From JAZDCJ01 sp036311985 (GTDB lineage Bacteria > Actinomycetota > Actinomycetes > Actinomycetales > Micrococcaceae): a stretch of DNA of 64,000 nucleotides. This document shows, one piece after another, positions 1 through 8,869 of this stretch. The notes beneath the pieces are model-generated. The model was not told the origin of the DNA. It searched no databases and saw nothing but the letters and a program-made list of their open reading frames with translations. Position 1 is the first letter of the stretch, and every line of letters begins with the position of its first letter. The stretch lies in the NCBI RefSeq assembly GCF_036311985.1, contig NZ_JAZDCJ010000015.1. One strand, written 5' to 3'. Both the position numbers and the translations under genes were made by a program.

Positions 1-298
1 CGATGAAGTTCTCGATCCCCCGGCTCGTCTGCAGGATGATGCCGAAGACCACGTAGTACATGGCCCCATTGAGGATCGGATTGAGGATCAGCCAGAGGCT
101 GCCCAGGCGTTGGCCGCGCGTAGATCCCTGCACATGGGCGCGGGCCTCGTGGAACATGTAGCCGCGGGCGTCCCAGATCTTGACCAGCTCATCGGCCAGT
201 CCGTCGCGCGAGCCCTGGACCTTGAGCCCGGTGACGTCGACGAAGACCAACTCGCTGGCTTCCGCTTCCGGCCCGCTCTCTCCGTTGGATGCCGTCAC
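1..298 (-). CDS. ABC-2 type polysaccharide/polyol exporter permease (Wzm-like), 5' part only
   Basis: The first 99 codons of a gene that runs off the left edge. It begins at a GTG at 298 that overlaps the stop of the upstream glycosyltransferase gene by 4 nt (GTGA), so it is the distal gene of the surface-glycopolymer operon and translationally coupled. The N-terminus is soluble and acidic; then a short amphipathic stretch leads into LGSLWLILNPILNGAMYYVV, the hallmark start of the first membrane span in ABC-2 permeases that export O-antigen, teichoic acid or capsule glycans with an ATPase partner. The ATPase is expected just outside the window. Family assignment is firm for this short piece; the substrate is unknown. 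Confidence 0.8.
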   Translation of the reverse strand, partial: MTASNGESGPEAEASELVFVDVTGLKVQGSRDGLADELVKIWDARGYMFHEARAHVQGSTRGQRLGSLWLILNPILNGAMYYVVFGIILQTSRGIENFI

Positions 299-2037
299 TG
301 ATCCACCACCTCGGCGCGCAATTGTCCATAGCGGGCGATGCTCAGTTCCGCGACGCGCTGCCACGTCCGGGTCTCGAGCACCACGGACCGGCCCGCCCGT
401 CCCATCGCGGCCCGCTGGCTCCCATCGTCGAGCAGAGTCTCGATCGCACGCGCCAACGCCGCCGGGTCGCTGGCAGGAACGCATAGCCCCGTCACGCCGG
501 GGACGACCATTTCCCGCAGCGCAGGGAGGTCGGAGGCCACGACGGGCCGGCACGTGGCCATCGCCTCTACGGGCTTCAGGGGGGTGACGGATCGCGTGAC
601 GGCGAAGTCCTTGCGGGGCACCACGAAAACGTCCATGGCCCGGTGGTAGCGGACGGCACGCTCTGCGCTGACCCGGCCGGGGAAGACCTCGTGCGGATCG
701 AGGCCGAGCGCGGCGGCCTGCAGCCGCAGTTCCGAGAGGGCCGGCCCGTCGCCGACGACCTTGAGCCGGACGTCATCGCGTTCCCTGCGGAGGATCGCGT
801 AGGCCTCGACGAGGTCGTCGATGCCCTCGTAGCCGATGAGGCTCGAGACGGTCCCGACGAGCAGCGGCTCGGGGTCCAGGCCCATCTCCGAGCGGGCGAC
901 GCGCGGCGGTGGCGGCATGTCCAAGTAGGCATCGCCGACGGCGTTCGGTGATAGCAGGACGCGGGCCGGGTCGACGCCGAACCCGATGATGCGTTGACGC
1001 ATGGCGTGGCCCAGGGTGAAGACGAGGTCGGCGGACAGCATCACGTCGGTTTCGCGCCGGGTGAAGTCGAGGTAGCGCTCGGAGGTGGCGGCCTCGGGGC
1101 TCCGCTTCGAGACCCAGGTGTCGGCGAGCTGACCGCGGACCTCGTAGATCCAGGGCAGCCCCGTGGCTTCGGCCACGGCGCGCACGACGAGTCCGTTGAC
1201 GAAGTGCGTGGTGGTGTGGAGCACGGACGGCCTGACGTCCAGGACGAGAGCCAGCAGCTGCTCGGCCTCCTCCTGCAGCCGGTCGCGGAGGTTGGGGATG
1301 CCGTTTCGGGAGAGCAGGCGGTGGTAGCGGACGCCGTCGATGTCGTGTTTCCGGCTGGGGCCGAGGATGCCGAGCGTCTCGGGGTAGCCGAGTCGCGTCG
1401 CCGCGTGCACGTCCCAGCCCAGCTCGTGCTGGGCGCTCAACAGGGAATGCGAGCGCTTCGTGTAGCCCGTCTGGGTGTAGGGCAGGGAATTGTTGAGCAG
1501 GTGCAGCACCACCCGTTCGCGGGGCTCGTAGTCCGGGACCGCTTCGACGACGGGGGTCCACCGGCCGTAGACGTCCTGCTCGGCGAGGTAGCGTTCGCGG
1601 AGCCGCCGCGTGCGCGCGTCGTCCTCGCGGAGGCAGTTGATGGCCTCGCTGACCCGCCCGTTGTACCAGTGGATCTTGGCCCAGGTGGTGCCCCCGCCGT
1701 CCGCTGCTGGATCCATGCGGGTGGCGAAGGTCTGGCCGAGTGCCGGCAGCTCCCCCGCGAGGGACACATCGGCCAGGTACTTGGCCCGCGCGCCCCGGGG
1801 GGCCTTCTCCAGGGCCACGGTGAGTCGATGGCGCAGGATCCGGGCGTCGCCGACGAGCAGGGCCGTCATCACGCCGAGGCGCGAGGCCGGGGCGACGGCC
1901 AGGATCGAGTCCATTCGCCGCAGCCACCGCTGCAGTCCCGGCGTCGACTTGCGGCCCCACAGCCGCAGCCAGAAGGCCACGGGATCCTCGCGCAAGTGGC
2001 GTCGCACAGTATGCCGCAGTGCCAGGAGCCGCCTCAC
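295..2037 (-). CDS. glycosyltransferase family 4 protein
   Basis: A 580-residue protein. The GTG start at 2037 overlaps the upstream stop by 4 nt; an open frame continues further upstream, but only as the shadow of the neighbouring gene. The N-terminal ~170 residues are rich in Arg and Ala and not assignable. The middle looks like a GT-B acceptor domain (HLLNNSLPYTQTGYTKR, typical of GT4 N-domains). The C-terminal third is a Glycos_transf_1 domain: a GTVSSLIGYEGIDDLVEAY segment, then FPGRVS, then the nucleotide-sugar site KPVEAMATCRPVVAS with its Glu, followed by ALREMV. It probably adds a sugar to a lipid-linked or surface glycan exported by the adjacent permease. Donor and acceptor cannot be read from sequence. 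Confidence 0.85.
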   Translation of the reverse strand: MRRLLALRHTVRRHLREDPVAFWLRLWGRKSTPGLQRWLRRMDSILAVAPASRLGVMTALLVGDARILRHRLTVALEKAPRGARAKYLADVSLAGELPALGQTFATRMDPAADGGGTTWAKIHWYNGRVSEAINCLREDDARTRRLRERYLAEQDVYGRWTPVVEAVPDYEPRERVVLHLLNNSLPYTQTGYTKRSHSLLSAQHELGWDVHAATRLGYPETLGILGPSRKHDIDGVRYHRLLSRNGIPNLRDRLQEEAEQLLALVLDVRPSVLHTTTHFVNGLVVRAVAEATGLPWIYEVRGQLADTWVSKRSPEAATSERYLDFTRRETDVMLSADLVFTLGHAMRQRIIGFGVDPARVLLSPNAVGDAYLDMPPPPRVARSEMGLDPEPLLVGTVSSLIGYEGIDDLVEAYAILRRERDDVRLKVVGDGPALSELRLQAAALGLDPHEVFPGRVSAERAVRYHRAMDVFVVPRKDFAVTRSVTPLKPVEAMATCRPVVASDLPALREMVVPGVTGLCVPASDPAALARAIETLLDDGSQRAAMGRAGRSVVLETRTWQRVAELSIARYGQLRAEVVDQ

Positions 2038-2846
2038 TTGCCCGCCCCTCGCCGGGGGGCCCGGAAGACCTTGAGGTAGTACCAGACGCCCAACGTCAGG
2101 ACGCCGGCACCCAGGAGGACGTGGACCAGCATCTGGCCGCCCCAACCGGTGGCCGATGAGGCCTGCTCCGTGTCCGCGGTGGCGGGCTCGGGCGAAGGCG
2201 TGCTGGAGGGCGCCGGGCTGGAGGGGACGCCGGCCGAAGCCGAGGATGCCGCCGCGGGTGCGGTGGACGCCTCACTGCTCGTGGGTGATTCGGCACTCGT
2301 GCTCTCGGGGGCGGCGGACTCCGGCGCGCCCGGTGTCGGCGTCGAGGCATAGAGGACTTGACGTGAGGCGAAGTCGTACTGGAAGCCGCTCGGGGCCAGC
2401 GATCCCCGAACCACCATGATTCCGCTCGCGGGATTGATGAGCAGTCCCGTCCGCGGGTGCACCAGGAAGCCGGAAGAGGCGTCGACTGCGAAGCCCGTGC
2501 GGGGGTCGACGGCGGCCGCGGGCGCGGTCGGTCGCTGGGCCGTCGGCGTGGGGGCCGGAACGGAGGGGCGACGGCTCGACGACGGCCGGGGGGCCGTGGT
2601 CGGCGCGGCGGGGGCCGTGGTGGAGGGCGTCGGATCCTGCGTCGGGCCCGTCGTCGGGTCCCCGGTGCCCGGGTCCGGGTCCACTGGCTCGGTGGCCGGC
2701 GGAGGGGTCTCCGTGGCCTGGACCACGGGAAGCGGCTCGGCGGCCGCCGGCGGAGCGCCCACGGCGGCGCCAAGCAGGACGGCGGCCAGGACCGCCCCGG
2801 CGGCCGCCGGGGCTCCCGGACGCCGCTCGCGCCAACGCCGACCCAT
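2034..2846 (-). CDS. membrane-anchored surface protein with Pro/Thr-rich stalks and a short tandem-repeat core
   Basis: 270 residues, not a family I recognise. Visible architecture: signal peptide (~1-36, cleavage near AAA-EP), a Pro/Thr-rich linker (~37-112), a compact repeat core (113-147) in which PRTG-type and SG-type turns alternate every 8-9 residues (DPRTGFAVD, ASSGFLVH, PRTGLLIN, PASGIMVV), a segment ending QVLYAS (~148-167), a Ser/Ala/Pro stalk (~168-233) and a C-terminal membrane span (~239-258) with a basic tail. No LPXTG is present, so anchoring would be by the span. The ATG at 2846 follows the LCP stop by 2 nt, and the gene overlaps the glycosyltransferase by 4 nt, so it belongs to the glycopolymer operon. 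Function unknown; a wall-spanning protein is a fair guess. Confidence 0.75.
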   Translation of the reverse strand: MGRRWRERRPGAPAAAGAVLAAVLLGAAVGAPPAAAEPLPVVQATETPPPATEPVDPDPGTGDPTTGPTQDPTPSTTAPAAPTTAPRPSSSRRPSVPAPTPTAQRPTAPAAAVDPRTGFAVDASSGFLVHPRTGLLINPASGIMVVRGSLAPSGFQYDFASRQVLYASTPTPGAPESAAPESTSAESPTSSEASTAPAAASSASAGVPSSPAPSSTPSPEPATADTEQASSATGWGGQMLVHVLLGAGVLTLGVWYYLKVFRAPRRGAGK

Positions 2847-2848
2847 CC

Positions 2849-3907
2849 CTAGTTCCCGATTCCGTTCTCGACGACGTACGCCGTCAAGGCGTCGTCCCGG
2901 AGCGCTTCGCCGATCGCACCCACGGCCTCGGGATCGTTGACGACGATCGACTGACCATCGGCGGAGCGGCCGACGCCCCGGTTGGGCAGGGTGAAGGCGT
3001 GGACGTCGCCGGAGCGGACGTCGCGCAGGCCGACGGCAAGCTGGCCGATCTCGGCCCCTCCCAGGCCCTCGTCGACGGAGACATAGGGGGAGAATTCGTC
3101 GACGATCGTGGAGATCCTGCCCGGGTTCAGCAGGGTATCGGGGGTCAGGAACGAGGACATGAGCGACTTGAGGAAGAGCTGCTGGTTGGCGACGCGCGAG
3201 TAGTCGCCGTCGCTGAACTGCTTGCGCTCCCGGACGAACTTGAGCGCCGATTCCCCATCGAGCAACACCGGCCCGGCCGGGAAGTGCTCCCCCTGGGAAC
3301 CGGTCGAGGTGAAGGCGCGGGGGTTGTTCACCGTGACCCCGCCGAGGGCGTCGGTCAGGGACTGGAAACCCTCGAAGTCGATGATCGCCACGTGGTCGAT
3401 CGGCACCTCGAACATGCCCTCGAGCGTCTCGACGAGCAACGGGATGCCCCCGAAGGCCAAGGCTGCGTTGATCTTGTGCGAGCCCTGGCCGGGAATCTCG
3501 ACCCACGTGTCCCGCATGACCGACATGACGTTGATCGAGCTGCGGTCCCCGGGGATGTTCACGAGCATCATCGTGTCGGAGCGGCCGCCATTGGGCACGG
3601 ACGGCAGGTCCTCCGTCTCGCCGCTGCCACCACGGACGTCGGAGCCGATGAGAAGGAAATTGAGGGCGTCCTTATTGGCGTCGGACGTCTCGGGGCGGGC
3701 CGCGTCGCTCGGGAAGACGGACTCGATGCGCTGGGCCTTGGATTCGAAGGAGTTCATGAGGCTGAAGAGGTAGCCGAAGGCGATGGCCCCGGCGACGGCT
3801 ACGAGGACGAGCAGGGAGACGATCACCACGACCACGGGGCGGCGCTTCCGCGGCTTCCGCGCGGCGGGCTCGTGGTCTTGGCCCATCAGTTCGTTCACGC
3901 CGGTCAT
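2849..3907 (-). CDS. LytR-CpsA-Psr (LCP) family glycopolymer transferase
   Basis: 352 residues. The ATG at 3907 is chosen because GAGGGAG lies just upstream; an in-frame ATG 8 codons earlier lacks this. A cytoplasmic basic N-terminus is followed by one membrane span (~24-47), then the extracellular LCP domain: LLIGSDVRG, GRSDTMMLV with its Asp/Arg pair, SVMRDTWVEIPG, KINAALAFGG, and the C-terminal signature KFVRERKQFSDGDYSRVANQ. LCP enzymes move glycopolymers (teichoic acids, arabinogalactan, capsule) from a polyprenyl carrier to peptidoglycan at the outer membrane face. As the first gene of an operon with a glycosyltransferase and exporter permease, it is probably the ligation step for that polymer. 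Confidence 0.93.
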   Translation of the reverse strand: MTGVNELMGQDHEPAARKPRKRRPVVVVIVSLLVLVAVAGAIAFGYLFSLMNSFESKAQRIESVFPSDAARPETSDANKDALNFLLIGSDVRGGSGETEDLPSVPNGGRSDTMMLVNIPGDRSSINVMSVMRDTWVEIPGQGSHKINAALAFGGIPLLVETLEGMFEVPIDHVAIIDFEGFQSLTDALGGVTVNNPRAFTSTGSQGEHFPAGPVLLDGESALKFVRERKQFSDGDYSRVANQQLFLKSLMSSFLTPDTLLNPGRISTIVDEFSPYVSVDEGLGGAEIGQLAVGLRDVRSGDVHAFTLPNRGVGRSADGQSIVVNDPEAVGAIGEALRDDALTAYVVENGIGN

Positions 3908-3998
3908 GCGACTCCCTCGGTCTCTGGACACGGAGGAGCAACGCTATTGCCCCCCATGGCACGGAGCGCGCGTTCCCATGACGCTCCGCAGCTACCGA

Positions 3999-4004
3999 TA
4001 GTAT
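3999..4004 (+). promoter_or_regulatory. -10 box for a leaderless DUF3515 transcript
   Basis: TAGTAT ends 3 nt before the ATG at 4008 and 6 nt before an in-frame GTG at 4011. No ribosome binding site precedes either codon. The distance fits transcription starting at the GTG, so translation may begin at 4011 rather than 4008. Inferred from spacing only. Confidence 0.5.
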
Positions 4005-4007
4005 CCC

Positions 4008-4493
4008 ATGGTGACCAATTTTCCCCTCCGGAGGCCCGCGGCGGCCGCGGCCCTGTGCGCCGCGGCGGCGCTCCTGACCGCCTGTTCGGTTCCGCTGGAC
4101 GTCGAGTCGGCGGAAAATGCCAACGATCCCCGCTGCGCGGACATGATGGTCGTCCTCCCGGACGAGCTCGCCGGCCACTCCCAGCGCCCCACCAACAGCC
4201 AGGCCACCTCGGCCTGGGGCGATCCGTCGCACGTCGTCCTGCGCTGCGGCGTGCCGATCCCCGGCCCCACGACGGATCCGTGCGTGAGCGTCAACGGCGT
4301 CGACTGGGTGGCCCGTGAGGGAGACCCCGCGTGGACACTGACCACTTACGGCCGCGAGCCCGCCACGGAGGTCCTTTTCGACCCGACGGCCGTGGCCTCG
4401 AGCACGGTGCTCGCCGAGCTCGCCGCGGCGGCGGGCCGCATTCCCGCCGACCGCGAGTGCACCTCGGTGGATCAGGACCTCGAGCTGCCCTGA
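4008..4493 (+). CDS. DUF3515 family lipoprotein
   Basis: 161 residues with a lipoprotein signal: basic N-terminus, Ala/Leu-rich core and lipobox LTAC, acylated Cys at 26. The mature part has paired cysteines (RCAD, RCGV, PCVS, ECTS) and the WTLTTYGREPATEVLF segment typical of DUF3515, a family found in actinobacteria next to ddl. No biochemical role is known to me. It is convergent with ddl, with only 9 nt between the stops. The start could be the GTG one codon downstream, given the -10 box 3 nt upstream. Its long-standing position beside cell-wall genes suggests an envelope role, which is inference. Confidence 0.85.
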   Translation: MVTNFPLRRPAAAAALCAAAALLTACSVPLDVESAENANDPRCADMMVVLPDELAGHSQRPTNSQATSAWGDPSHVVLRCGVPIPGPTTDPCVSVNGVDWVAREGDPAWTLTTYGREPATEVLFDPTAVASSTVLAELAAAAGRIPADRECTSVDQDLELP

Positions 4494-4502
4494 CGAACGT
4501 GC

Positions 4503-5624
4503 CTAGCGCAGCCCGGTCCGCCGGTTCATCGCGAGCCAGATCAGCTCGTCGATGAGCTCGCGGTAGGGCAGCCCGGAGGCCGCCCACATCTGCGGGTACA
4601 TGCTGATGGGCGTGAAGCCGGGCATGGTGTTGATCTCGTTGATGACCCACCGGCCGTCGGGGGTGTAGAAGAAGTCCACGCGGGCCAGGCCCTCGGCTCC
4701 GACGGCGTCGAACGCGGCCACGGCGAGCCGCCCGAGCTCCTCGCCCGCGCCCTCCGGCAGCTCGGCCGGGCAGCTGAGCGTCGCGGCGGCGCCGTCGACG
4801 TACTTGGCCTCGAAGTCGTAGAAGGTGTGCGCGCCGGCCTCCACGGCGATCTCCCCGGGAAGGGAGGCGCGGGCCGGCGAGGCGCCGCGTCCCTCGAGGA
4901 CGCCGCACTCGATCTCCCGGCCCGTGATCCCGGCCTCGATGACGACCTTTGGATCGTGCTCGCGGGCCGCCTCGACGGCGGCACGCAGCTGCGAGGGGTC
5001 GTCGACGCGGCTGATCCCGACCGAGGACCCCGCCCGCGCCGGCTTGACGAAGAGCGGGTAGTCGAGTCGCCCGGAGGTCGCGAGCGCGGCCTCGGGATCG
5101 CGCTGCCATTCCTTGTCCGTGATGACGACGTAGGGCCCGACATCGAAGCCGGCCGCCTCGAAGACCACCTTCATGTAGTGCTTGTCCATGCCGATCGCGC
5201 TCGCGGAGACCCCGGAGCCCACGTAGGGCACGTCGGCGAGCTCGAGCAGGCCCTGGAGGGTGCCGTCCTCGCCGAAGGGACCGTGGAGCAGGGGGAAGAC
5301 CAGGTCCACTCCCCCGAGACTGCGCACGCTCCCGTTGCCGTCGTGCGCCTGCAGCTCGCTGCCGGCGGAGACGTCCGCCAGGCGGACGGGAGTCCCTCCT
5401 GCGACCTCGGGGGCCTCTCCCGAGGACAGCGACCAGTCGGCGGGGTCCTGCTCGACGAGCGACCACGAGCCGGAGCGGGTGATGCCCACGGGGACGACGT
5501 CGTACTTCTCGCGGTCGATCGCGTTCAGGACGCCGGCCGCCGTGACGCAGCTGACCGCGTGTTCGGAGGAACGGCCGCCGAAGAGCAGGGCGATGCGCGG
5601 CTTGCGGAGGGAATCTTGGGTCAT
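4503..5624 (-). CDS. ddl: D-alanine--D-alanine ligase
   Basis: 373 residues, normal for Ddl. It joins two D-Ala using ATP to make the dipeptide that ends the peptidoglycan stem. The N-terminus LLFGGRSSEHAVS is the Ddl signature; then come LLHGPFGEDGTLQG, the substrate loop Y-V-G-S-G-V-x-A-S (YVGSGVSASAIGMDKHYMK), the ATP-grasp Lys region KPARAGSSVGISRV and the C-terminal metal site EINTMPGFTPISMYP. The ATG overlaps the gpsA stop (ATGA), so it is the last gene of the murA-plsC-gpsA-ddl operon. Confidence 0.97.
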   Translation of the reverse strand: MTQDSLRKPRIALLFGGRSSEHAVSCVTAAGVLNAIDREKYDVVPVGITRSGSWSLVEQDPADWSLSSGEAPEVAGGTPVRLADVSAGSELQAHDGNGSVRSLGGVDLVFPLLHGPFGEDGTLQGLLELADVPYVGSGVSASAIGMDKHYMKVVFEAAGFDVGPYVVITDKEWQRDPEAALATSGRLDYPLFVKPARAGSSVGISRVDDPSQLRAAVEAAREHDPKVVIEAGITGREIECGVLEGRGASPARASLPGEIAVEAGAHTFYDFEAKYVDGAAATLSCPAELPEGAGEELGRLAVAAFDAVGAEGLARVDFFYTPDGRWVINEINTMPGFTPISMYPQMWAASGLPYRELIDELIWLAMNRRTGLR

Positions 5625-6652
5625 GCGTTTCCACCTTCGGATTTCAGGTCCCGGCCCAGGAGACGGTCGCCCATGCCGGCGACGGACAGCCGTCCCTCGA
5701 GCACGTCGACGACGGCCTGCGTGATGGGCATCTCGACGCCGTGGCGCCGGGCCAGGTCGAGCACCGCGGAGCCGGATTTGATGCCCTCCGCGGTCTGGGT
5801 CATGCGCTGGTTGACCTGCTCGAGGGTCAGCTCCTCGCCGAGGAGCCGGCCCGCCGTGCGGTTGCGGGACAGCGGCGAGGAGCACGTGGCGACGAGGTCG
5901 CCGAGGCCCGCGAGCCCGGCCATGGTCTCCACCTTGCCCCCGAGGGCCAGCGTCAGCCGCGTCGTCTCGGCGAGTCCGCGCGTGATGACGGAGGCCTTGG
6001 TGTTATCACCCATCCCCCGCCCGTCGCAGATGCCGACGGCCAGGGCGATGACGTTCTTGACGATGCCGCCGAGCTCGACGCCGACGACATCGGCGTTGGT
6101 GTAGGGCCGGAAGTAGCGCGGCGTCGCTGCCGCGGCGATCCATGCCGCCGTGTCCTCGTCCAGGCAGGCCACGACCGAGGCCGTGGGTTCCTCGCGGGCG
6201 ATCTCCATGGCCAGGTTGGGTCCGGAGACCACGGCGACGCGGGCGGGTGCGAGCCCCAACTCCTCGATCACGACCTCGCTCATCCGGGCGTCGGTGCCGC
6301 GCTCGAGGCCCTTCATGAGGGAGACGACGACGGCCCCCTCCGGGATATGCCGGCGGAAGGAGCGGAGCTGTTCGCGCAGGGTCTGCGCCGGTACGGCCAG
6401 GACGACGATCTCGGCTCCGTCGAGGACCCACGCCGGGTCCGTTCCGGCCACGATGTTCCCCGGCAGGACGGTCTCGCCGAGGTAGGCCGAGTTGGTGTGG
6501 TCCCGGTTGACCTCTTCGGCGACCTCGGTGCGTCGCGCCCAGAGCCGCACCGTGGTTCCCGCGGCGCGCCCTCCGTCGCCGAGGACCTTGGCGAAGGTGG
6601 TTCCCCAGCTCCCGGCCCCCATGACCGCGATGGAACGCGGTGCGGGCCTCAT
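5621..6652 (-). CDS. gpsA: NAD(P)+-dependent glycerol-3-phosphate dehydrogenase
   Basis: 343 residues. It reduces dihydroxyacetone phosphate to sn-glycerol-3-phosphate for phospholipid synthesis. The Rossmann motif GAGSWGTTFAKVL is at the N-terminus; ARRTEVAEEVN and the catalytic-lysine segments VSLMKGLE and ELGGIVKNVIALAVG are intact, followed by GLGDLVATCSSPLSRNR. Both ends overlap neighbours by 4 nt (ATGA). Its product is the acceptor for the acyltransferase encoded just upstream, so the pair supplies the first phospholipid intermediates. Confidence 0.96.
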   Translation of the reverse strand: MRPAPRSIAVMGAGSWGTTFAKVLGDGGRAAGTTVRLWARRTEVAEEVNRDHTNSAYLGETVLPGNIVAGTDPAWVLDGAEIVVLAVPAQTLREQLRSFRRHIPEGAVVVSLMKGLERGTDARMSEVVIEELGLAPARVAVVSGPNLAMEIAREEPTASVVACLDEDTAAWIAAAATPRYFRPYTNADVVGVELGGIVKNVIALAVGICDGRGMGDNTKASVITRGLAETTRLTLALGGKVETMAGLAGLGDLVATCSSPLSRNRTAGRLLGEELTLEQVNQRMTQTAEGIKSGSAVLDLARRHGVEMPITQAVVDVLEGRLSVAGMGDRLLGRDLKSEGGNA

Positions 6653-7410
6653 GCCTGCTCCCCGTCCGTGGGCGCTGCGCCGAAATCGCGGCCCGTGGCC
6701 TTCTGGCCGTGCACTGCGGGATCCCACGGCTTCGCGGGAGGTTCCGCGCCGCGCAGCACGGCCACCTCGGCCGTGACGGCGGCGATGATGCGGGACGTCG
6801 CCTCCTCGAGCACGGTCCGGGTCACGGGCCGGCCCATCAGGTCCGAGAGGTCCACGGGGTCCCCGACGCGCACGCGGACGCGCTTGCGCGGCCAGATCTT
6901 GAGGGACTTCCCGTACCGCGGCAGCACCTGCTGCGCTCCCCAGTGCGCGATCGGCACGACGGGCGCCCCGGTCTGCAGGGCGAGGCGTGCCGCCCCGGTC
7001 CGCCCACGCATCGGCCACTCCTCGGGGTCGCGAGTGAGCGTCCCCTCGGGGTACACGATCGCGACGGACCCCTCGTCGATGAGCTGGCGGGCCAGGGCCA
7101 GGGATTCCTGGGCGCCGACCGTGCTGCGGGCCACGGGGATCTGCCGGGTGGCCCTCAGCACGGCACCGACCACCGGGACCTTGAACAGCGATTCCTTCGC
7201 CAGGTAGCGCGGCAGGCGGCCGTGGTTGTAGAAAGCGTGCCCGACGACGAGCGGATCGATCTCGGTCACGTGGTTCGGGCAGGCGATGAAGCCGCCCTCG
7301 GGCAGGGCGTCGAAGCGCTCCCACGTCCGGCCCATCATGAGGTTGAGCGCGGGCCGGGCGATGCCCGCGACGACGGCGAAGACGGCGCGGGCGCCGAAGG
7401 TCTCAGTCAT
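6649..7410 (-). CDS. plsC: 1-acyl-sn-glycerol-3-phosphate acyltransferase (PlsC family)
   Basis: 253 residues. The acyltransferase motif I, H-x4-D, is seen in NHVTEIDP, and motif III in YPEGTLTRD; PVVPIAHWG matches motif IV. A hydrophobic N-terminal stretch (FAVVAGIARPALNLMM) is probably membrane-embedded. The enzyme acylates lysophosphatidate, or a related lysolipid, at the inner face of the membrane. The ATG overlaps the end of murA by 8 nt and the gene end overlaps gpsA by 4 nt. Its exact acyl acceptor cannot be told from other PlsC paralogues. Confidence 0.93.
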   Translation of the reverse strand: MTETFGARAVFAVVAGIARPALNLMMGRTWERFDALPEGGFIACPNHVTEIDPLVVGHAFYNHGRLPRYLAKESLFKVPVVGAVLRATRQIPVARSTVGAQESLALARQLIDEGSVAIVYPEGTLTRDPEEWPMRGRTGAARLALQTGAPVVPIAHWGAQQVLPRYGKSLKIWPRKRVRVRVGDPVDLSDLMGRPVTRTVLEEATSRIIAAVTAEVAVLRGAEPPAKPWDPAVHGQKATGRDFGAAPTDGEQA

Positions 7411-8743
7411 GGCGCGCGAGGGCCCCGGCGGACAGCTCGACGTCGGCGCCGAGCGCGGCCAGCTTGCCCATGAAACGCTCGTAGCCGCGGTTGATGATCT
7501 CGATGCCCGTGACGCGGCTCGTCCCCTCGGCGGCGAGCGCCGCGATGAGGTGGGAGAAGCCGCCGCGCAGGTCGGGGATGTCGATATCCGCGCCGTGCAG
7601 CTTCGCGGGCCCGGTGATGACGGCCGAGTGCAGGAAGTTGCGCTGGCCGAAGCGGCACGGCACGGCGCCGAGGCACTCGCGGTGCAGCTGGATCGTCGCG
7701 CCCATCCGCACGAGCGCCTGGGTGAAGCCGAAGCGGTTCTCGTACACGGTCTCGTGCACGATCGAGACGCCCTCGGCCTGGGTCAGGGCCACGACGAGGG
7801 GCTGCTGCCAGTCGGTCATGAAGCCCGGGTGCACGTCCGTCTCCAAGACGAGCGGCTTGAGCGCCCCGCCCGGGTGGAAGAAGCGGATGCCGTCGTCGAA
7901 GACCTCGAACGCGCCGCCGACCTTGCGGTAGGTGTTCAGGAACGCGGTCAGGTCCTCCTGGTCGGCGCCCTCGACGTAGATGTCGCCGCGCGTGACGAGG
8001 GCCGCGGAGGCCCAGGAGGCGCCCTCGTTGCGGTCGGGCAGCGCGCGGTGGTTGTAGCCGACGAGCGTGGGGACGCCCTCGATGCGGATGACGCGGTCCG
8101 TCTGCACGGAGATGATCGCGCCCATCTTCTGCAGGACGGAGATCAGGTCCATGATCTCGGGTTCGACGGCGGCGTTCTTGAGCTCCGTGATGCCCTCGGC
8201 CTTGACGGCGGTCAGGAGCACCTGCTCGGTCGCGCCGACGCTCGGGTAGGGCAGCTCGAGCTTGGCGCCCTTGAGCCCGTGGGGCGCGGAGATCGCGATG
8301 CCGCCCGGGCGCTTGTCGACGACGGCGCCGAAGTTGCGCAGCACGTTCAGGTGGTAGTCGATCGGGCGGTCGCCGATGCGGCAGCCGCCGAGGTCGGGGA
8401 TGAAGGCCTCGCCGATGCTGTGGATCAGGGGTCCGCAGAAGAGGATCGGGATGCGGGAGTCGCCGGCGTGGGCGTCGATCTCGCGGGACGGGGCCTGCTT
8501 GGCACCGGCCGGGTCGAGCGTCAGGTCGCCCGTCGCCGGGTCCTTGCTGACGGTGACACCGTGGATCTCCAGGAGGGAGGTGACGATCTCGACGTCCCGG
8601 ATCTCCGGGACGTTGCGCAGCACCGAGGGGGTCTCGCCGAGCAGCGCGGCGACCATGGCCTTCGGGACGAGGTTCTTGGCTCCCCTGACTCTCACCTTCC
8701 CCTGAAGCGGGACTCCGCCGCGGATCGTCAGGACTTTGCCCAT
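7403..8743 (-). CDS. murA: UDP-N-acetylglucosamine 1-carboxyvinyltransferase
   Basis: 446 residues, first committed step of peptidoglycan synthesis (enolpyruvyl transfer from PEP to UDP-GlcNAc). The catalytic loop GGCRIGDRPIDYH keeps the active-site cysteine (residue 121), the fosfomycin target, so the enzyme is predicted to be fosfomycin-alkylatable, unlike mycobacterial MurA with Asp. Other landmarks are RGAKNLVPKAMVAALL near the start (the Lys-Asn pair) and DLRGGFSHLIAALAAEG near the end. The ATG at 8743 was chosen over an upstream frame extension that has non-coding character. It is the first gene of the murA-plsC-gpsA-ddl unit; leuD ends 126 nt upstream. Confidence 0.97.
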   Translation of the reverse strand: MGKVLTIRGGVPLQGKVRVRGAKNLVPKAMVAALLGETPSVLRNVPEIRDVEIVTSLLEIHGVTVSKDPATGDLTLDPAGAKQAPSREIDAHAGDSRIPILFCGPLIHSIGEAFIPDLGGCRIGDRPIDYHLNVLRNFGAVVDKRPGGIAISAPHGLKGAKLELPYPSVGATEQVLLTAVKAEGITELKNAAVEPEIMDLISVLQKMGAIISVQTDRVIRIEGVPTLVGYNHRALPDRNEGASWASAALVTRGDIYVEGADQEDLTAFLNTYRKVGGAFEVFDDGIRFFHPGGALKPLVLETDVHPGFMTDWQQPLVVALTQAEGVSIVHETVYENRFGFTQALVRMGATIQLHRECLGAVPCRFGQRNFLHSAVITGPAKLHGADIDIPDLRGGFSHLIAALAAEGTSRVTGIEIINRGYERFMGKLAALGADVELSAGALARHD

Positions 8744-8869
8744 GGATGCACTACCTCGCAGTTGATCGGTACTCCGGAAGCCCGGAACGTCCCTGCAAGC
8801 ATACAGCCACGCCCCCCGCGAACCGGGCAATTCAGCCGGTCGCGGAGGGCGCGGGCGGTCCGTCCGGGC

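Noticed and set aside
4827..6104. Long open frame on the plus strand across ddl and gpsA
   Set aside because: Antisense to two certain genes; its sequence is Arg/Gly/Asp-rich with no motif, the usual mirror of high-GC codon bias.
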